From Candidatus Fraserbacteria bacterium RBG_16_55_9 (GTDB taxonomy: Bacteria; Bipolaricaulota; Bipolaricaulia; RBG-16-55-9): 5,869 nucleotides of DNA. Positions 1 through 5,350 of the stretch are shown here, one piece after another. Where the stretch lies: assembly GCA_001778455.1 (NCBI GenBank), contig MFGX01000031.1:1186-7054 (forward strand), written 5' to 3'. The first letter of the stretch is position 1; every line of letters starts with the position of its first letter. The notes beneath the pieces are model-generated. The model did no database searches and was not told where the DNA came from. It worked only from the letters and a program-made list of their open reading frames with translations. The translations under genes and the position numbers were made by a program.

Positions 1-176
1 TTCTCACAAGATCATGTTGGTCTTCCCACATTAGGTGGGAGAAACCCGGTCTCCTGGCAACTCCGAATCTATAAGGTATTGACGACTTGAAGCCACTTTT
101 CTTTAGAAAACCACGATTGCCTCAGTCACGGCAGCATGACGAATATCAGCCAGAGCATAACGCGAAGTGGGAAGAT
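1..176. other. Region without a convincing gene, with a small hairpin near 24-40
   Basis: I see no supportable coding region here. The 3' end of the minus-strand regulator lies just to the right, so transcripts from that operon would run into this stretch. A short inverted repeat is visible at 24-29 and 35-40 (TCCCAC, five-base loop, GTGGGA), and an alternative overlapping pairing joins 38-42 (GGAGA) with 50-54 (TCTCC). A weak A/T-rich dyad (TTTTC-TTTA-GAAAA) lies at 97-110. None is followed by a T run on either strand, so I do not call a rho-independent terminator. An open frame starting with TTG at 87 on the plus strand runs mostly inside the antisense of the regulator gene and is probably not real. 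Confidence 0.5.
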
Positions 177-866
177 CTAGTAGAGGTTCTCCAGTCCAGT
201 CGCATCCAGGATCACAAGCTTGTGGCCTTCGAGCGCGATGAGCCCACGGGATCTCAGTTGACCGATCATCAAGCTGGCCGTCTCGCGAGCCACCCCAGCC
301 ATCTCTGCCAGTTCGGAGCGACTGAGTTCTAGATCGATGAGGGTTCCCTGAGGATGCACTCGGCCATGGGAGGAAGCAAGCTGTAAGAGAAGATACGCCA
401 ATTTGCTGCGTGCGCTCTGCCGCGCGGTCGCAAAGAGGCGCTCCTGAAGATGGGCGACTTCATCCGAAAGCTTCTGCACAAGAGCCGCTGCCAAGTTCGG
501 ATATCTCTCCAAGAGCCTTACGAAGTCGCCCTTGTCAATGAATCCCACGCGCGTCTTTTCTATGGCTTCCGCCTCCAGAGTGAAATGCCCTTGACGAGTC
601 GCCGATAACCCCAAGATATCCCCAGGCCCTAAGACGGCCGCGATGAGTTTCTTGCCTTCCTTCATGCGCCGGACAAGCTTTACCGCTCCTTCGCAGATGA
701 TCGAGTATCCGTAGAGAGGGGCGCCTTGAGGAAAGAGCATCTGACCTGGTTCGTACTCCAGAGAGCGTGTGAAGTCCTCGGGGTGGAACGACATCTCTTC
801 GCGGCTTACCCCTAAGAGAATGCACGACTCGTTGAGGCAATACTTGCATCGTTCGGGATCAGCCAA
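177..866 (-). CDS. Crp/Fnr-family transcriptional regulator with N-terminal cysteine motif
   Basis: This 229-residue protein has the usual Crp/Fnr layout and length. An N-terminal cyclic-nucleotide-binding-like beta-roll covers about residues 25-120 (with GQMLFPQG near 41-48 and LGPGDILG near 79-86). A long dimerisation helix follows (about 118-150), then a winged helix-turn-helix (about 180-215). The turn and recognition helix read GVARETASLMIGQL; E195 and S198 align with FNR E209 and S212, but FNR R213 is replaced by leucine. Three cysteines near the N-terminus (C7, C10, C15; C-x2-C-x4-C) recall the FNR iron-sulfur motif (C-x2-C-x5-C). The position of the fourth FNR ligand (C122) is glycine 108 here; C58 is the only other cysteine. 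Iron-sulfur or redox sensing is therefore possible but unproven. The start is TTG at 866-864, the only initiator between the kbl stop and the cysteine motif. It follows kbl by three bases, so co-transcription and perhaps translational coupling are likely. Targets are unknown; it could act on the FNR-type boxes at 2946 and 4524. Confidence 0.9.
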   Translation of the reverse strand: MADPERCKYCLNESCILLGVSREEMSFHPEDFTRSLEYEPGQMLFPQGAPLYGYSIICEGAVKLVRRMKEGKKLIAAVLGPGDILGLSATRQGHFTLEAEAIEKTRVGFIDKGDFVRLLERYPNLAAALVQKLSDEVAHLQERLFATARQSARSKLAYLLLQLASSHGRVHPQGTLIDLELSRSELAEMAGVARETASLMIGQLRSRGLIALEGHKLVILDATGLENLY

Positions 867-869
867 GCC

Positions 870-2081
870 CTAGATCACCCCAAGCTCCTGGCCCACTTTC
901 TGAAAAGCTGCGATTCCCTGATCCAGATCGTCGGGACTGTGAGATGCGGACATCATCACTCGGATGCGAGCCTTGCCCTGAGGCACTGTCGGGTAACCAA
1001 TCGACATCGCGAACACGCCCTCTTCAAAGAGTCGTCGACTGAATTCTTGCGCCAAAGGCGCTTCGCCGAGCATGATGGGCACAATGGGCGTCTGGCTCCG
1101 GCCCGTATCGAAGCCCAGCTTGACCATCTGTTCTTTGAAGTAGCGGGTATTCTCCCACAGGTGATCCACGAACTCCGTAGAGCGCTCCAGTAGGTCAACG
1201 GCAGCGATGCAGGCGGCCGTGTCTGGGGGAGTAGAGGCGCTCGAAAACAAGAACGGGCGAGCTCGTTGGCGTAGATACTCAATGACCAGTGCATTCCCCG
1301 CTACGTAGCCACCCACTACTCCGAAAGCCTTCGACAGCGTGCCCACTTCGATATCCACTCGTCCATGCAAATCGAAATGGTCCACGATGCCACGCCCTCC
1401 CTTGCCCAGCACTCCCTCCCCGTGTGCGTCATCCACCATCACCAGTGCCCCGTAGGGTTCACAGGCTTCGACGATCTTGTCCAGAGGCGTGATGTCTCCA
1501 TCCATGGAGAAGACACCATCGGTAATCACGAGCACTTTCGAGTACCCTTTCTCATTCGCTTCGACCAGACGCGTTCTAAGATCCGCCACGTCACAGTGGC
1601 GATAGATCGCCCGATCTGCTTTACAAAGGCGCACTCCATCAATGATCGAGGCATGATTGAGTTCATCGCTGATGATGAGGTCCCCCTCGCCCATCAAGAG
1701 CGGAATGACCGCCTGGTTGGCATTAAAGCCCGACTGTAGGGCAATTGTCGCCTCCACTCCCTTGAAGCTAGCCAGGCGTACCTCCAGTTCCAGGTGAAGA
1801 TCCATGGTGCCGGCGATGGAGCGCACGGCAGCCGGTCCAACACCGTATTCCTCAATGGCCGTCATGGCGGCCCTGCGGAGGTCGGGATGATTTGCGAGCC
1901 CCAAATAGTTGTTAGAGCAGAAGTTGAGCACGCGTTTTCCATCGACGAGCAGCCACGATCCTTGGGCAGATTGGATGGCGCGGATTTGATTATATAATCC
2001 GGTCTTCCGCAGATCGTCTAGGCTCTGTCGGACGAAGGCAAGTTTGTCTACGGGTTTTTTCGTCGTCTCACGCAAGCTCAT
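870..2081 (-). CDS. kbl: Glycine C-acetyltransferase (2-amino-3-ketobutyrate CoA ligase)
   Basis: A PLP-dependent enzyme of the alpha-oxoamine synthase family, 403 residues, close to the usual length of about 395-400. Kbl converts 2-amino-3-ketobutyrate plus CoA into glycine and acetyl-CoA in cytoplasmic threonine breakdown, and is reversible. Visible family signatures are NYLGLA (58-63), the substrate and PLP loop VRSIAGTMDLHLELE (86-100), LNHASI (141-146), TDGVFSMDGD (187-196), VDDAHGEGVLG (216-226) with PLP-contacting D217 and H220, and the Schiff-base lysine K251 in GTLSKAFG. The start ATG is preceded by a strong AGGAGG at 2091-2086, four bases away. The relative BioF (8-amino-7-oxononanoate synthase) shares the fold, and some family members have both activities. 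The SIAGTMDLH and VFSMDGD forms and the length favour Kbl. The usual partner, threonine dehydrogenase (tdh), is not in the window. It forms an operon with the downstream Crp/Fnr gene. Confidence 0.9.
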   Translation of the reverse strand: MSLRETTKKPVDKLAFVRQSLDDLRKTGLYNQIRAIQSAQGSWLLVDGKRVLNFCSNNYLGLANHPDLRRAAMTAIEEYGVGPAAVRSIAGTMDLHLELEVRLASFKGVEATIALQSGFNANQAVIPLLMGEGDLIISDELNHASIIDGVRLCKADRAIYRHCDVADLRTRLVEANEKGYSKVLVITDGVFSMDGDITPLDKIVEACEPYGALVMVDDAHGEGVLGKGGRGIVDHFDLHGRVDIEVGTLSKAFGVVGGYVAGNALVIEYLRQRARPFLFSSASTPPDTAACIAAVDLLERSTEFVDHLWENTRYFKEQMVKLGFDTGRSQTPIVPIMLGEAPLAQEFSRRLFEEGVFAMSIGYPTVPQGKARIRVMMSASHSPDDLDQGIAAFQKVGQELGVI

Positions 2082-2085
2082 GTGC

Positions 2086-2113
2086 CCTCCTTCTCTATGC
2101 TCAGTTCATTATA
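2086..2113 (-). promoter_or_regulatory. Candidate promoter -10 and ribosome binding site of kbl
   Basis: Read on the minus strand, a perfect TATAAT lies at 2113-2108 and an AGGAGG ribosome binding site at 2091-2086, four bases before the kbl ATG. The expected transcript start is near 2101, giving a leader of about 20 bases. No good -35 hexamer is seen at 16-18 bp spacing (AGCATG at 17), so the promoter may be weak or need an activator. A small dyad, AACACGTGCGTT, lies next to the -10 at 2113-2124. Confidence 0.55.
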
Positions 2114-2139
2114 ACACGTGCGTTCAAGGTCATGCTGAT

Positions 2140-2168
2140 TTGATCGAATAGAGCTCTCTGGCTACGAT
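2140..2168 (+). promoter_or_regulatory. Weak candidate promoter of the pseudouridine synthase gene
   Basis: TTGATC at 2140-2145 and TACGAT at 2163-2168 are separated by 17 bp, each matching four of six consensus bases. The expected start near 2175 would leave only a few bases before the TTG at 2180 or about 14 before the ATG at 2189, so the message may be nearly leaderless. This would fit the lack of a clear Shine-Dalgarno site in front of this gene. The support is limited to hexamer matching. Confidence 0.3.
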
Positions 2169-2179
2169 GATGTAACACA

Positions 2180-2923
2180 TTGAGAAAGATGCCCGATTTT
2201 GCACCCGAGGAATTTCGCAAGCGCATTCTTCATGAGGACTTGGACCTGCTGGTGATCGATAAACCCGCAGGCTGGCCCGTGCACGGCGATCGCCATCACG
2301 CGAGCGACCAGACGCTCCTGGCGCTCGCCTTGCAACACTTGCCGCCAACGGGTTTTCGAGCGGCCTTCGCGCAGAGACTCGACAAAGACACTTCCGGATT
2401 GATCCTCATGGCCAAGACGCGCTCTGCCCTTCAATCGCTCAATCGCCAACTCAAGTTCAAGAAGATTCGGAAGACCTATATCACTCTCTTGGCTGGAGAG
2501 ATTCCTCCGAGTGGTGCGATTCGACTGCCTCTTAAGAAGCAGCTGGACCGGAAGCGCTGGTTGGCCCTGATGGTTCCGGTTCCCCGGGGCGGCCTCCATG
2601 CAGAGACAGACTACCGGCGGTTAGAGGTACTCGATTACGCCAATGAAAAGATCTCGCTTGTGAAAGCTTGGCCCCGCACCGGGCGTATGCACCAGTTGCG
2701 AGCGCACTTCGCGGCAATACGATGTCCCATTCTGGGCGATAGTCTCTATGGGAGAACCGATCTCAATCGCCAATTACAGGGCCAATTGGGCATACAACGC
2801 CAGATGTTGCATGCGGCTGCGTTGGAGTTCATTTCCCCGACGACCGGAAAACTCCTTCGTCTTGAGGCTCCGTTGCCCGAAGATTTTTCGAATGTGCTTG
2901 AACGATTGCGGGAGAATGCCTAA
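2180..2923 (+). CDS. RluA-family RNA pseudouridine synthase without S4 domain
   Basis: Isomerises specific uridines in structured RNA (rRNA or tRNA) to pseudouridine in the cytoplasm. The 247-residue protein matches the RluA catalytic domain almost end to end: LLVIDKPAGWPVHG (23-36), QRLDKDTSGLILMAKT (65-80) with catalytic D68, KTYITLLAG (98-106), RTGRMHQLRAHF (166-177), ILGDSLYG (184-191) and LHAAALEFISP (210-220). It lacks the N-terminal S4 RNA-binding domain of RluC and RluD, as in RluA itself. The usual histidine before RLD is glutamine (Q65). The exact target base cannot be read from sequence. The start is uncertain: TTG at 2180 is the longest form after an in-frame TGA at 2168, and an ATG at 2189 three codons later is an equal alternative. 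Neither has a clear ribosome binding site. The gene is divergent from kbl and 114 bp upstream of the NirK-like gene, which has its own promoter. Confidence 0.9.
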   Translation: MRKMPDFAPEEFRKRILHEDLDLLVIDKPAGWPVHGDRHHASDQTLLALALQHLPPTGFRAAFAQRLDKDTSGLILMAKTRSALQSLNRQLKFKKIRKTYITLLAGEIPPSGAIRLPLKKQLDRKRWLALMVPVPRGGLHAETDYRRLEVLDYANEKISLVKAWPRTGRMHQLRAHFAAIRCPILGDSLYGRTDLNRQLQGQLGIQRQMLHAAALEFISPTTGKLLRLEAPLPEDFSNVLERLRENA

Positions 2924-2938
2924 CTGACAAAGATCATC

Positions 2939-2958
2939 TGACTCGATGATACGAGTCA
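2939..2958. repeat. Inverted repeat TGACTCG-N6-CGAGTCA between rluA-family gene and nirK-like gene
   Basis: Two perfect seven-base arms (2939-2945 and 2952-2958) flank a six-base spacer, ATGATA. It lies 15 bp after the stop of the pseudouridine synthase gene. It could form an RNA hairpin at the end of that message, but no T run follows, so it is not a standard terminator. It overlaps, off-centre, the FNR-type box at 2946-2959 and may be an operator in its own right. Confidence 0.55.
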
Positions 2959-2987
2959 TGGCATAAGAGATGTGGGGGTCTTAATAT
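2946..2987 (+). promoter_or_regulatory. Promoter of the NirK-like gene with FNR-type box and second dyad
   Basis: The parts in order are ATGAT-acga-GTCAT (2946-2959, an FNR-type dyad with 4 of 5 arm bases symmetric), GG, CATAAGAGAT (2962-2971), seven bases, TCTTAAT (2979-2985) and a -10-like TAATAT at 2982-2987. No -35 hexamer is seen (TGGCAT at the 17-bp position). With a start near 2994 the dyad is centred near -41.5, the place where FNR and CRP act as class II activators. The same arrangement occurs at 4524-4565, which strongly supports a real regulatory function. TAAGA at 2964-2968 and TCTTA at 2979-2983 form a second dyad over the spacer and -10. The site and spacing are seen directly; the identity of the bound proteins is inferred. 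Confidence 0.75.
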
Positions 2988-3026
2988 GGGCTCAAGTTAG
3001 AATCTAGTGATGGCACGAATCGACAT

Positions 3027-3033
3027 GGGGGGA
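3027..3033 (+). promoter_or_regulatory. Ribosome binding site of the NirK-like gene
   Basis: GGGGGGA lies four bases before the ATG at 3038. It fixes that start, since the ATG at 3025 is in another frame. Confidence 0.6.
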
Positions 3034-3037
3034 TCTT

Positions 3038-4381
3038 ATGGGAATCAAGACGGTTACGAAGACGCTTCTGATCGTATTGTTTGCTGCTCTGATCATCGGC
3101 ACGGGCTGGGCACTGTGGGTCTTTGTTGGACCGAAGGATTCCAATGGAGCATCCATGTCGCAGTCCCCAACAGTAAAGAAATTTGAATTGGTCGCCCAGA
3201 AGGCGGAACTCATCTCGATCGATGAGGGAGTGGCTTTCAAGGCGTTTACCTTCAACGGGACCATGCCTGGACCGCTCATGATCGTGAATGAGGGTGATAC
3301 CGTGGAGATCACCGTGCGGAACGAAGACTCCATCACCCATGGGCTTTCGATGCACGCAGCCAATACCCAGACTTCAGCTTTCGTCGGCAACATTTCCGCG
3401 GGACAGACGAAGACACTGACCTTTAAGGCCGAGTATCCTGGCGTCTTCATGTATCACTGCGCCCCAGGTGGCCACGGCATCATGACTCACACCCTCGGCG
3501 GCATGTTCGGCATGATTGTGGTAGAGCCGAAGAAGAAGTATCGATTGGAAGAAGAGTTGGGCAAAGCCCCCGATCTGAGGTTTTATATCGTCCAGAACGA
3601 GTTGTACTCAAACGGGCGAGACTTCTACGACGGGAAGCCCCTCTACGTGATGTTCAATGGCTACAACTTCCGCTATGTCAACGAGCCCATCCCGACCCAT
3701 CCCGGGGACTATATCCGCTTCTACTACCTTAATGTAGGGCCCAACCTGACCTCGACGTTCCACGCTGTAGGCGGCATCTGGAACTACAGCTACTCTCAGG
3801 GTAACCCAAGCAACGTGACCGTGGGCTCTCAGTCAGCCATCTCCGGGCCGACGGATTCCTGGGTCATCGAGTGGCAGGTGCCTGCCGAGGGGTCGTTCAC
3901 ACTGGTGAGCCACGCATTCGGAACCCAGGCAATCAAGGGGGCCATTGGGATCATTAGCGCCAAGCCCGATGCTCCGCGGGTCCCGGAAGTTCGGAGCGAA
4001 GGGCCCCATCTGCCCACACCCATAGATCCGAAGCGCATCGTATCGCCCTTTGACATTGGATCACCTGATCTAGATGGCCCCGTTCGCTTCCATCCCGGCG
4101 ACCACGTACAGATCCAGATGGTGGGTAACAGCTTCTGGCCCAAGTCCGCGGAGGTTCCCGCAGGAGCGGAGGTCACATGGGTGAACGAGGAAGCGTTTGA
4201 TCTGCTCGATGGGGAGCGCACAGGCAAGCACAACGCGGTGGCCATCCGTGGCCCTGAGAACTTCTCATCACCCTTGCTCAGCCACGCGGACCAGTTCACG
4301 TTTACGTTTACGAAGCCAGGGGAATACGAATACATCTGTGCGATTCACCCCTACATGAAGGCCAAGGTGACAGTCTACTAA
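3038..4381 (+). CDS. Copper nitrite reductase-like (NirK-type) multicopper protein with C-terminal cupredoxin domain
   Basis: A 447-residue exported copper protein. Residues 8-30 form a hydrophobic membrane anchor or uncleaved signal; no clear cleavage site is seen, so it probably sits on the outer face of the membrane. Residues 46-165 are a first cupredoxin domain with THGLSMHA (100-107) and YHCAPGGHGIMTH plus M156. By alignment with Alcaligenes NirK, type 1 copper ligands are H101, C141, H151 and M156, and type 2 ligands are H106, H140 and H292 (VSHAFG). The second-shell catalytic H255 corresponds to H242 (FHAVGG). The other catalytic residue, Asp98, appears as S104, and the C141-H151 loop is one residue longer than in Alcaligenes NirK. 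Residues 346-447 add a third domain ending CAIHPYM, the amicyanin or plastocyanin ligand pattern (H398, C434, H437, M440), probably an electron relay. Classical NirK reduces nitrite to nitric oxide. Given S104, nitrite reductase is likely but not certain, and a related multicopper oxidase is the alternative. It is a single-gene transcript with its own FNR-type promoter. Confidence 0.85.
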   Translation: MGIKTVTKTLLIVLFAALIIGTGWALWVFVGPKDSNGASMSQSPTVKKFELVAQKAELISIDEGVAFKAFTFNGTMPGPLMIVNEGDTVEITVRNEDSITHGLSMHAANTQTSAFVGNISAGQTKTLTFKAEYPGVFMYHCAPGGHGIMTHTLGGMFGMIVVEPKKKYRLEEELGKAPDLRFYIVQNELYSNGRDFYDGKPLYVMFNGYNFRYVNEPIPTHPGDYIRFYYLNVGPNLTSTFHAVGGIWNYSYSQGNPSNVTVGSQSAISGPTDSWVIEWQVPAEGSFTLVSHAFGTQAIKGAIGIISAKPDAPRVPEVRSEGPHLPTPIDPKRIVSPFDIGSPDLDGPVRFHPGDHVQIQMVGNSFWPKSAEVPAGAEVTWVNEEAFDLLDGERTGKHNAVAIRGPENFSSPLLSHADQFTFTFTKPGEYEYICAIHPYMKAKVTVY

Positions 4382-4382
4382 A

Positions 4383-4400
4383 TCCCCTTCGTGAAGGGGA
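4383..4400 (+). terminator. Perfect hairpin directly after the NirK-like gene
   Basis: TCCCCTTC at 4383-4390 pairs perfectly with GAAGGGGA at 4393-4400, starting one base after the stop codon. The GC-rich stem suits 3'-end formation or protection of the message. There is no T run after it (CGCGTACC follows), so rho-independent termination at this point is doubtful. Confidence 0.45.
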
Positions 4401-4412
4401 CGCGTACCTGCA

Positions 4413-4482
4413 GCGCAGCTTAGACGAATGGCCGGTGGACGACCCTCGCACCTCCTTGCGATGTTCGCCGGCCTCGTCGCGC
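4413..4482. other. Long imperfect stem-loop in the intergenic region, loop CCTCCT
   Basis: Nested complementary blocks are visible: GCGC (4413-4416) with GCGC (4479-4482), GACGA (4423-4427) with TCGTC (4474-4478), GGCCGG (4430-4435) with CCGGCC (4468-4473), CGA (4440-4442) with TCG (4465-4467), and TCGCA (4446-4450) with TGCGA (4457-4461). They enclose a six-base loop CCTCCT at 4451-4456. Together they make one extended, bulged hairpin. It may be a structured 3' untranslated region of the NirK-like message, a small RNA, or a palindromic repeat unit; a single copy is seen here, so these cannot be told apart. Confidence 0.45.
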
Positions 4483-4523
4483 CACTTCGTAAACCCAATC
4501 CCTGATGAAGATCACCCTCTCCC

Positions 4524-4565
4524 ATGATATCAATCATAACATAAGAGATCGTTAACTCTTAATCT
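4524..4565 (+). promoter_or_regulatory. Promoter of the downstream operon with perfect FNR-type box and second dyad
   Basis: ATGAT-atca-ATCAT (4524-4537) is a perfect dyad of the FNR/CRP type. It is followed by AA, CATAAGAGAT (4540-4549), seven bases, TCTTAAT (4557-4563) and -10-like hexamers TAATCT (4560-4565) or TCTAAT (4563-4568, five of six consensus bases). With a start near 4572 the dyad centre is at about -41.5. TAAGAG (4542-4547) and CTCTTA (4556-4561) form a perfect second dyad. Spacing of every block equals that at 2946-2987 before the NirK-like gene. The leader to the first gene is then about 80 bases. Confidence 0.75.
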
Positions 4566-4653
4566 AATGGTAGTGAGATGACGCCGGGTGCGTTTGACGC
4601 TCACATCCAGAGGGAGTAATGTCCCATGGATGCAGAGAAAGGAGTGATGAGCC

Positions 4654-4947
4654 ATGGCGGGCTTCCGGTTGTGGGAGAAGATCACGATCGAGGAGTTTCT
4701 AACTCACCTCCATCAAGCCGTGGTGCAAGAACTGCGGAGGGATGGAGTAGAGCTAACGGAGGAGAAACGTGACAGGTTGAGAAGGGCTATCAAACATGTA
4801 ATTAACGAAAACATTTATGCCTCTCCAGCCTGTGGAACCAGCTCGCTCTGCCGGCCCAGCGAGGAGGGGCGGGCCAAACCCTGGTCGAGCCAATCGGCCG
4901 CGTGGGGATTGGTTGCTGTGGCAGACCCCTCGTTGGAAAGGGAGTGA
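4654..4947 (+). CDS. Hypothetical protein, first gene of FNR-box operon
   Basis: I do not recognise this 97-residue protein. Residues 1-54 look like a compact, charged, helical domain (two or three helices, with acidic and arginine-rich faces). From about residue 55 the chain changes to a Ser/Gly/Pro-rich stretch with two cysteines (C60, C66) and no clear structure. It has no signal peptide or membrane segment. The ATG is chosen because AGAAAGGAG ends nine bases before it; ATG at 4647 is out of frame and too close to that site. Its stop at 4945-4947 lies five bases before the next gene, whose ribosome binding site overlaps its end, so the two are co-translated. The promoter resembles that of the NirK-like gene, suggesting a shared stimulus. 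The odd C-terminal part could reflect a frameshift near 4800-4820. Confidence 0.6.
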   Translation: MAGFRLWEKITIEEFLTHLHQAVVQELRRDGVELTEEKRDRLRRAIKHVINENIYASPACGTSSLCRPSEEGRAKPWSSQSAAWGLVAVADPSLERE

Positions 4948-4952
4948 TCGGG

Positions 4953-5306
4953 ATGGCCTTTACATATAAGCTCGTCCGCGAACGGTGCCGAGTGGGAGTC
5001 TCGCCAGAGAGGAAGGCTTCGCTGGAAATAGTGTATGCGCTGAGCGAAAGGCTTCCCATAGGCACACGCCAAAAGTTGGTACCCGGCTTAACGAAAGCAC
5101 TGGCGAATCACAACCTTCAACTACTGGCTCTGGATCTCTTCGACGAGTTTGTTCGGCTCCATTTGCCGCTGGAAGCCCCGGCGAAAGTGGTGGAAACCTC
5201 TTTTCAAAAGATCTTGCACGAGCTAGAGACTTCGGAGTCGGCATTAAAGATCCCCCGGACTGCCGAGGACCAGCTCCGTCGTTATCTGAGCGAAAGCTCA
5301 CGATAA
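4953..5306 (+). CDS. Hypothetical all-helical protein, second gene of FNR-box operon
   Basis: I do not recognise this 117-residue protein. It appears cytoplasmic and almost wholly alpha-helical, with amphipathic segments (about 20-35, 38-50, 52-70, 76-92 and 102-114) and a single cysteine (C12). No metal-binding or catalytic motif stands out, so a binding or adaptor role is possible, without evidence. The ATG at 4953 has AAGGGAG ending eight bases before it; GTG at 4944 and GTG at 4902 are in-frame alternatives but less well placed. It sits between the first hypothetical gene and a Crp/Fnr regulator on the same strand with 5- and 44-bp gaps, so all three are probably one transcript. Confidence 0.75.
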   Translation: MAFTYKLVRERCRVGVSPERKASLEIVYALSERLPIGTRQKLVPGLTKALANHNLQLLALDLFDEFVRLHLPLEAPAKVVETSFQKILHELETSESALKIPRTAEDQLRRYLSESSR

Positions 5307-5338
5307 GAGGCGGTTCCCAGGGGAGTCAATCTGTCGTG

Positions 5339-5345
5339 AAGGAGG
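5339..5345 (+). promoter_or_regulatory. Strong ribosome binding site of the second Crp/Fnr gene
   Basis: AAGGAGG lies five bases before the ATG at 5351, within a longer G run, and decides the start of a gene that is cut by the window end. Confidence 0.7.
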
Positions 5346-5350
5346 GGGGT

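Noticed and set aside
1..60. Riboswitch or RNA gene suggested by the two overlapping hairpins
   Set aside because: I could not match any known conserved core, and there is no neighbouring gene start to regulate in the window.
87..332. Plus-strand open frame of 81 codons starting with TTG
   Set aside because: It has no ribosome site and mostly lies antisense to the well-supported Crp/Fnr gene.
1365..1739. Plus-strand open frame of 124 codons within kbl
   Set aside because: It is antisense to conserved PLP-enzyme motifs including DDAHG and has no ribosome site.
2167..2180. A third FNR-like box, ATGAT-gtaa-CACAT, between kbl and the pseudouridine synthase gene
   Set aside because: Only three of five bases in the right arm fit, and neither CATAAGAGAT nor TCTTAAT follows on either strand.
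2959..2975. Possible sigma-54 promoter starting TGGCA before the NirK-like gene
   Set aside because: There is no GC element at the required spacing, and the second promoter copy has TAACA at the same place.
3829..4335. Long minus-strand open frame inside the NirK-like gene, and a similar one at 3004-3450
   Set aside because: Both are antisense shadows of a gene with clear copper motifs; their translations show no family features.
4619..4702. Short upstream frame of 27 codons (ATG at 4619) and a five-codon frame at 4629-4646 as leader peptides
   Set aside because: The ribosome site is only two bases from the first ATG, the peptides look random, and neither shows an attenuation-like codon run.
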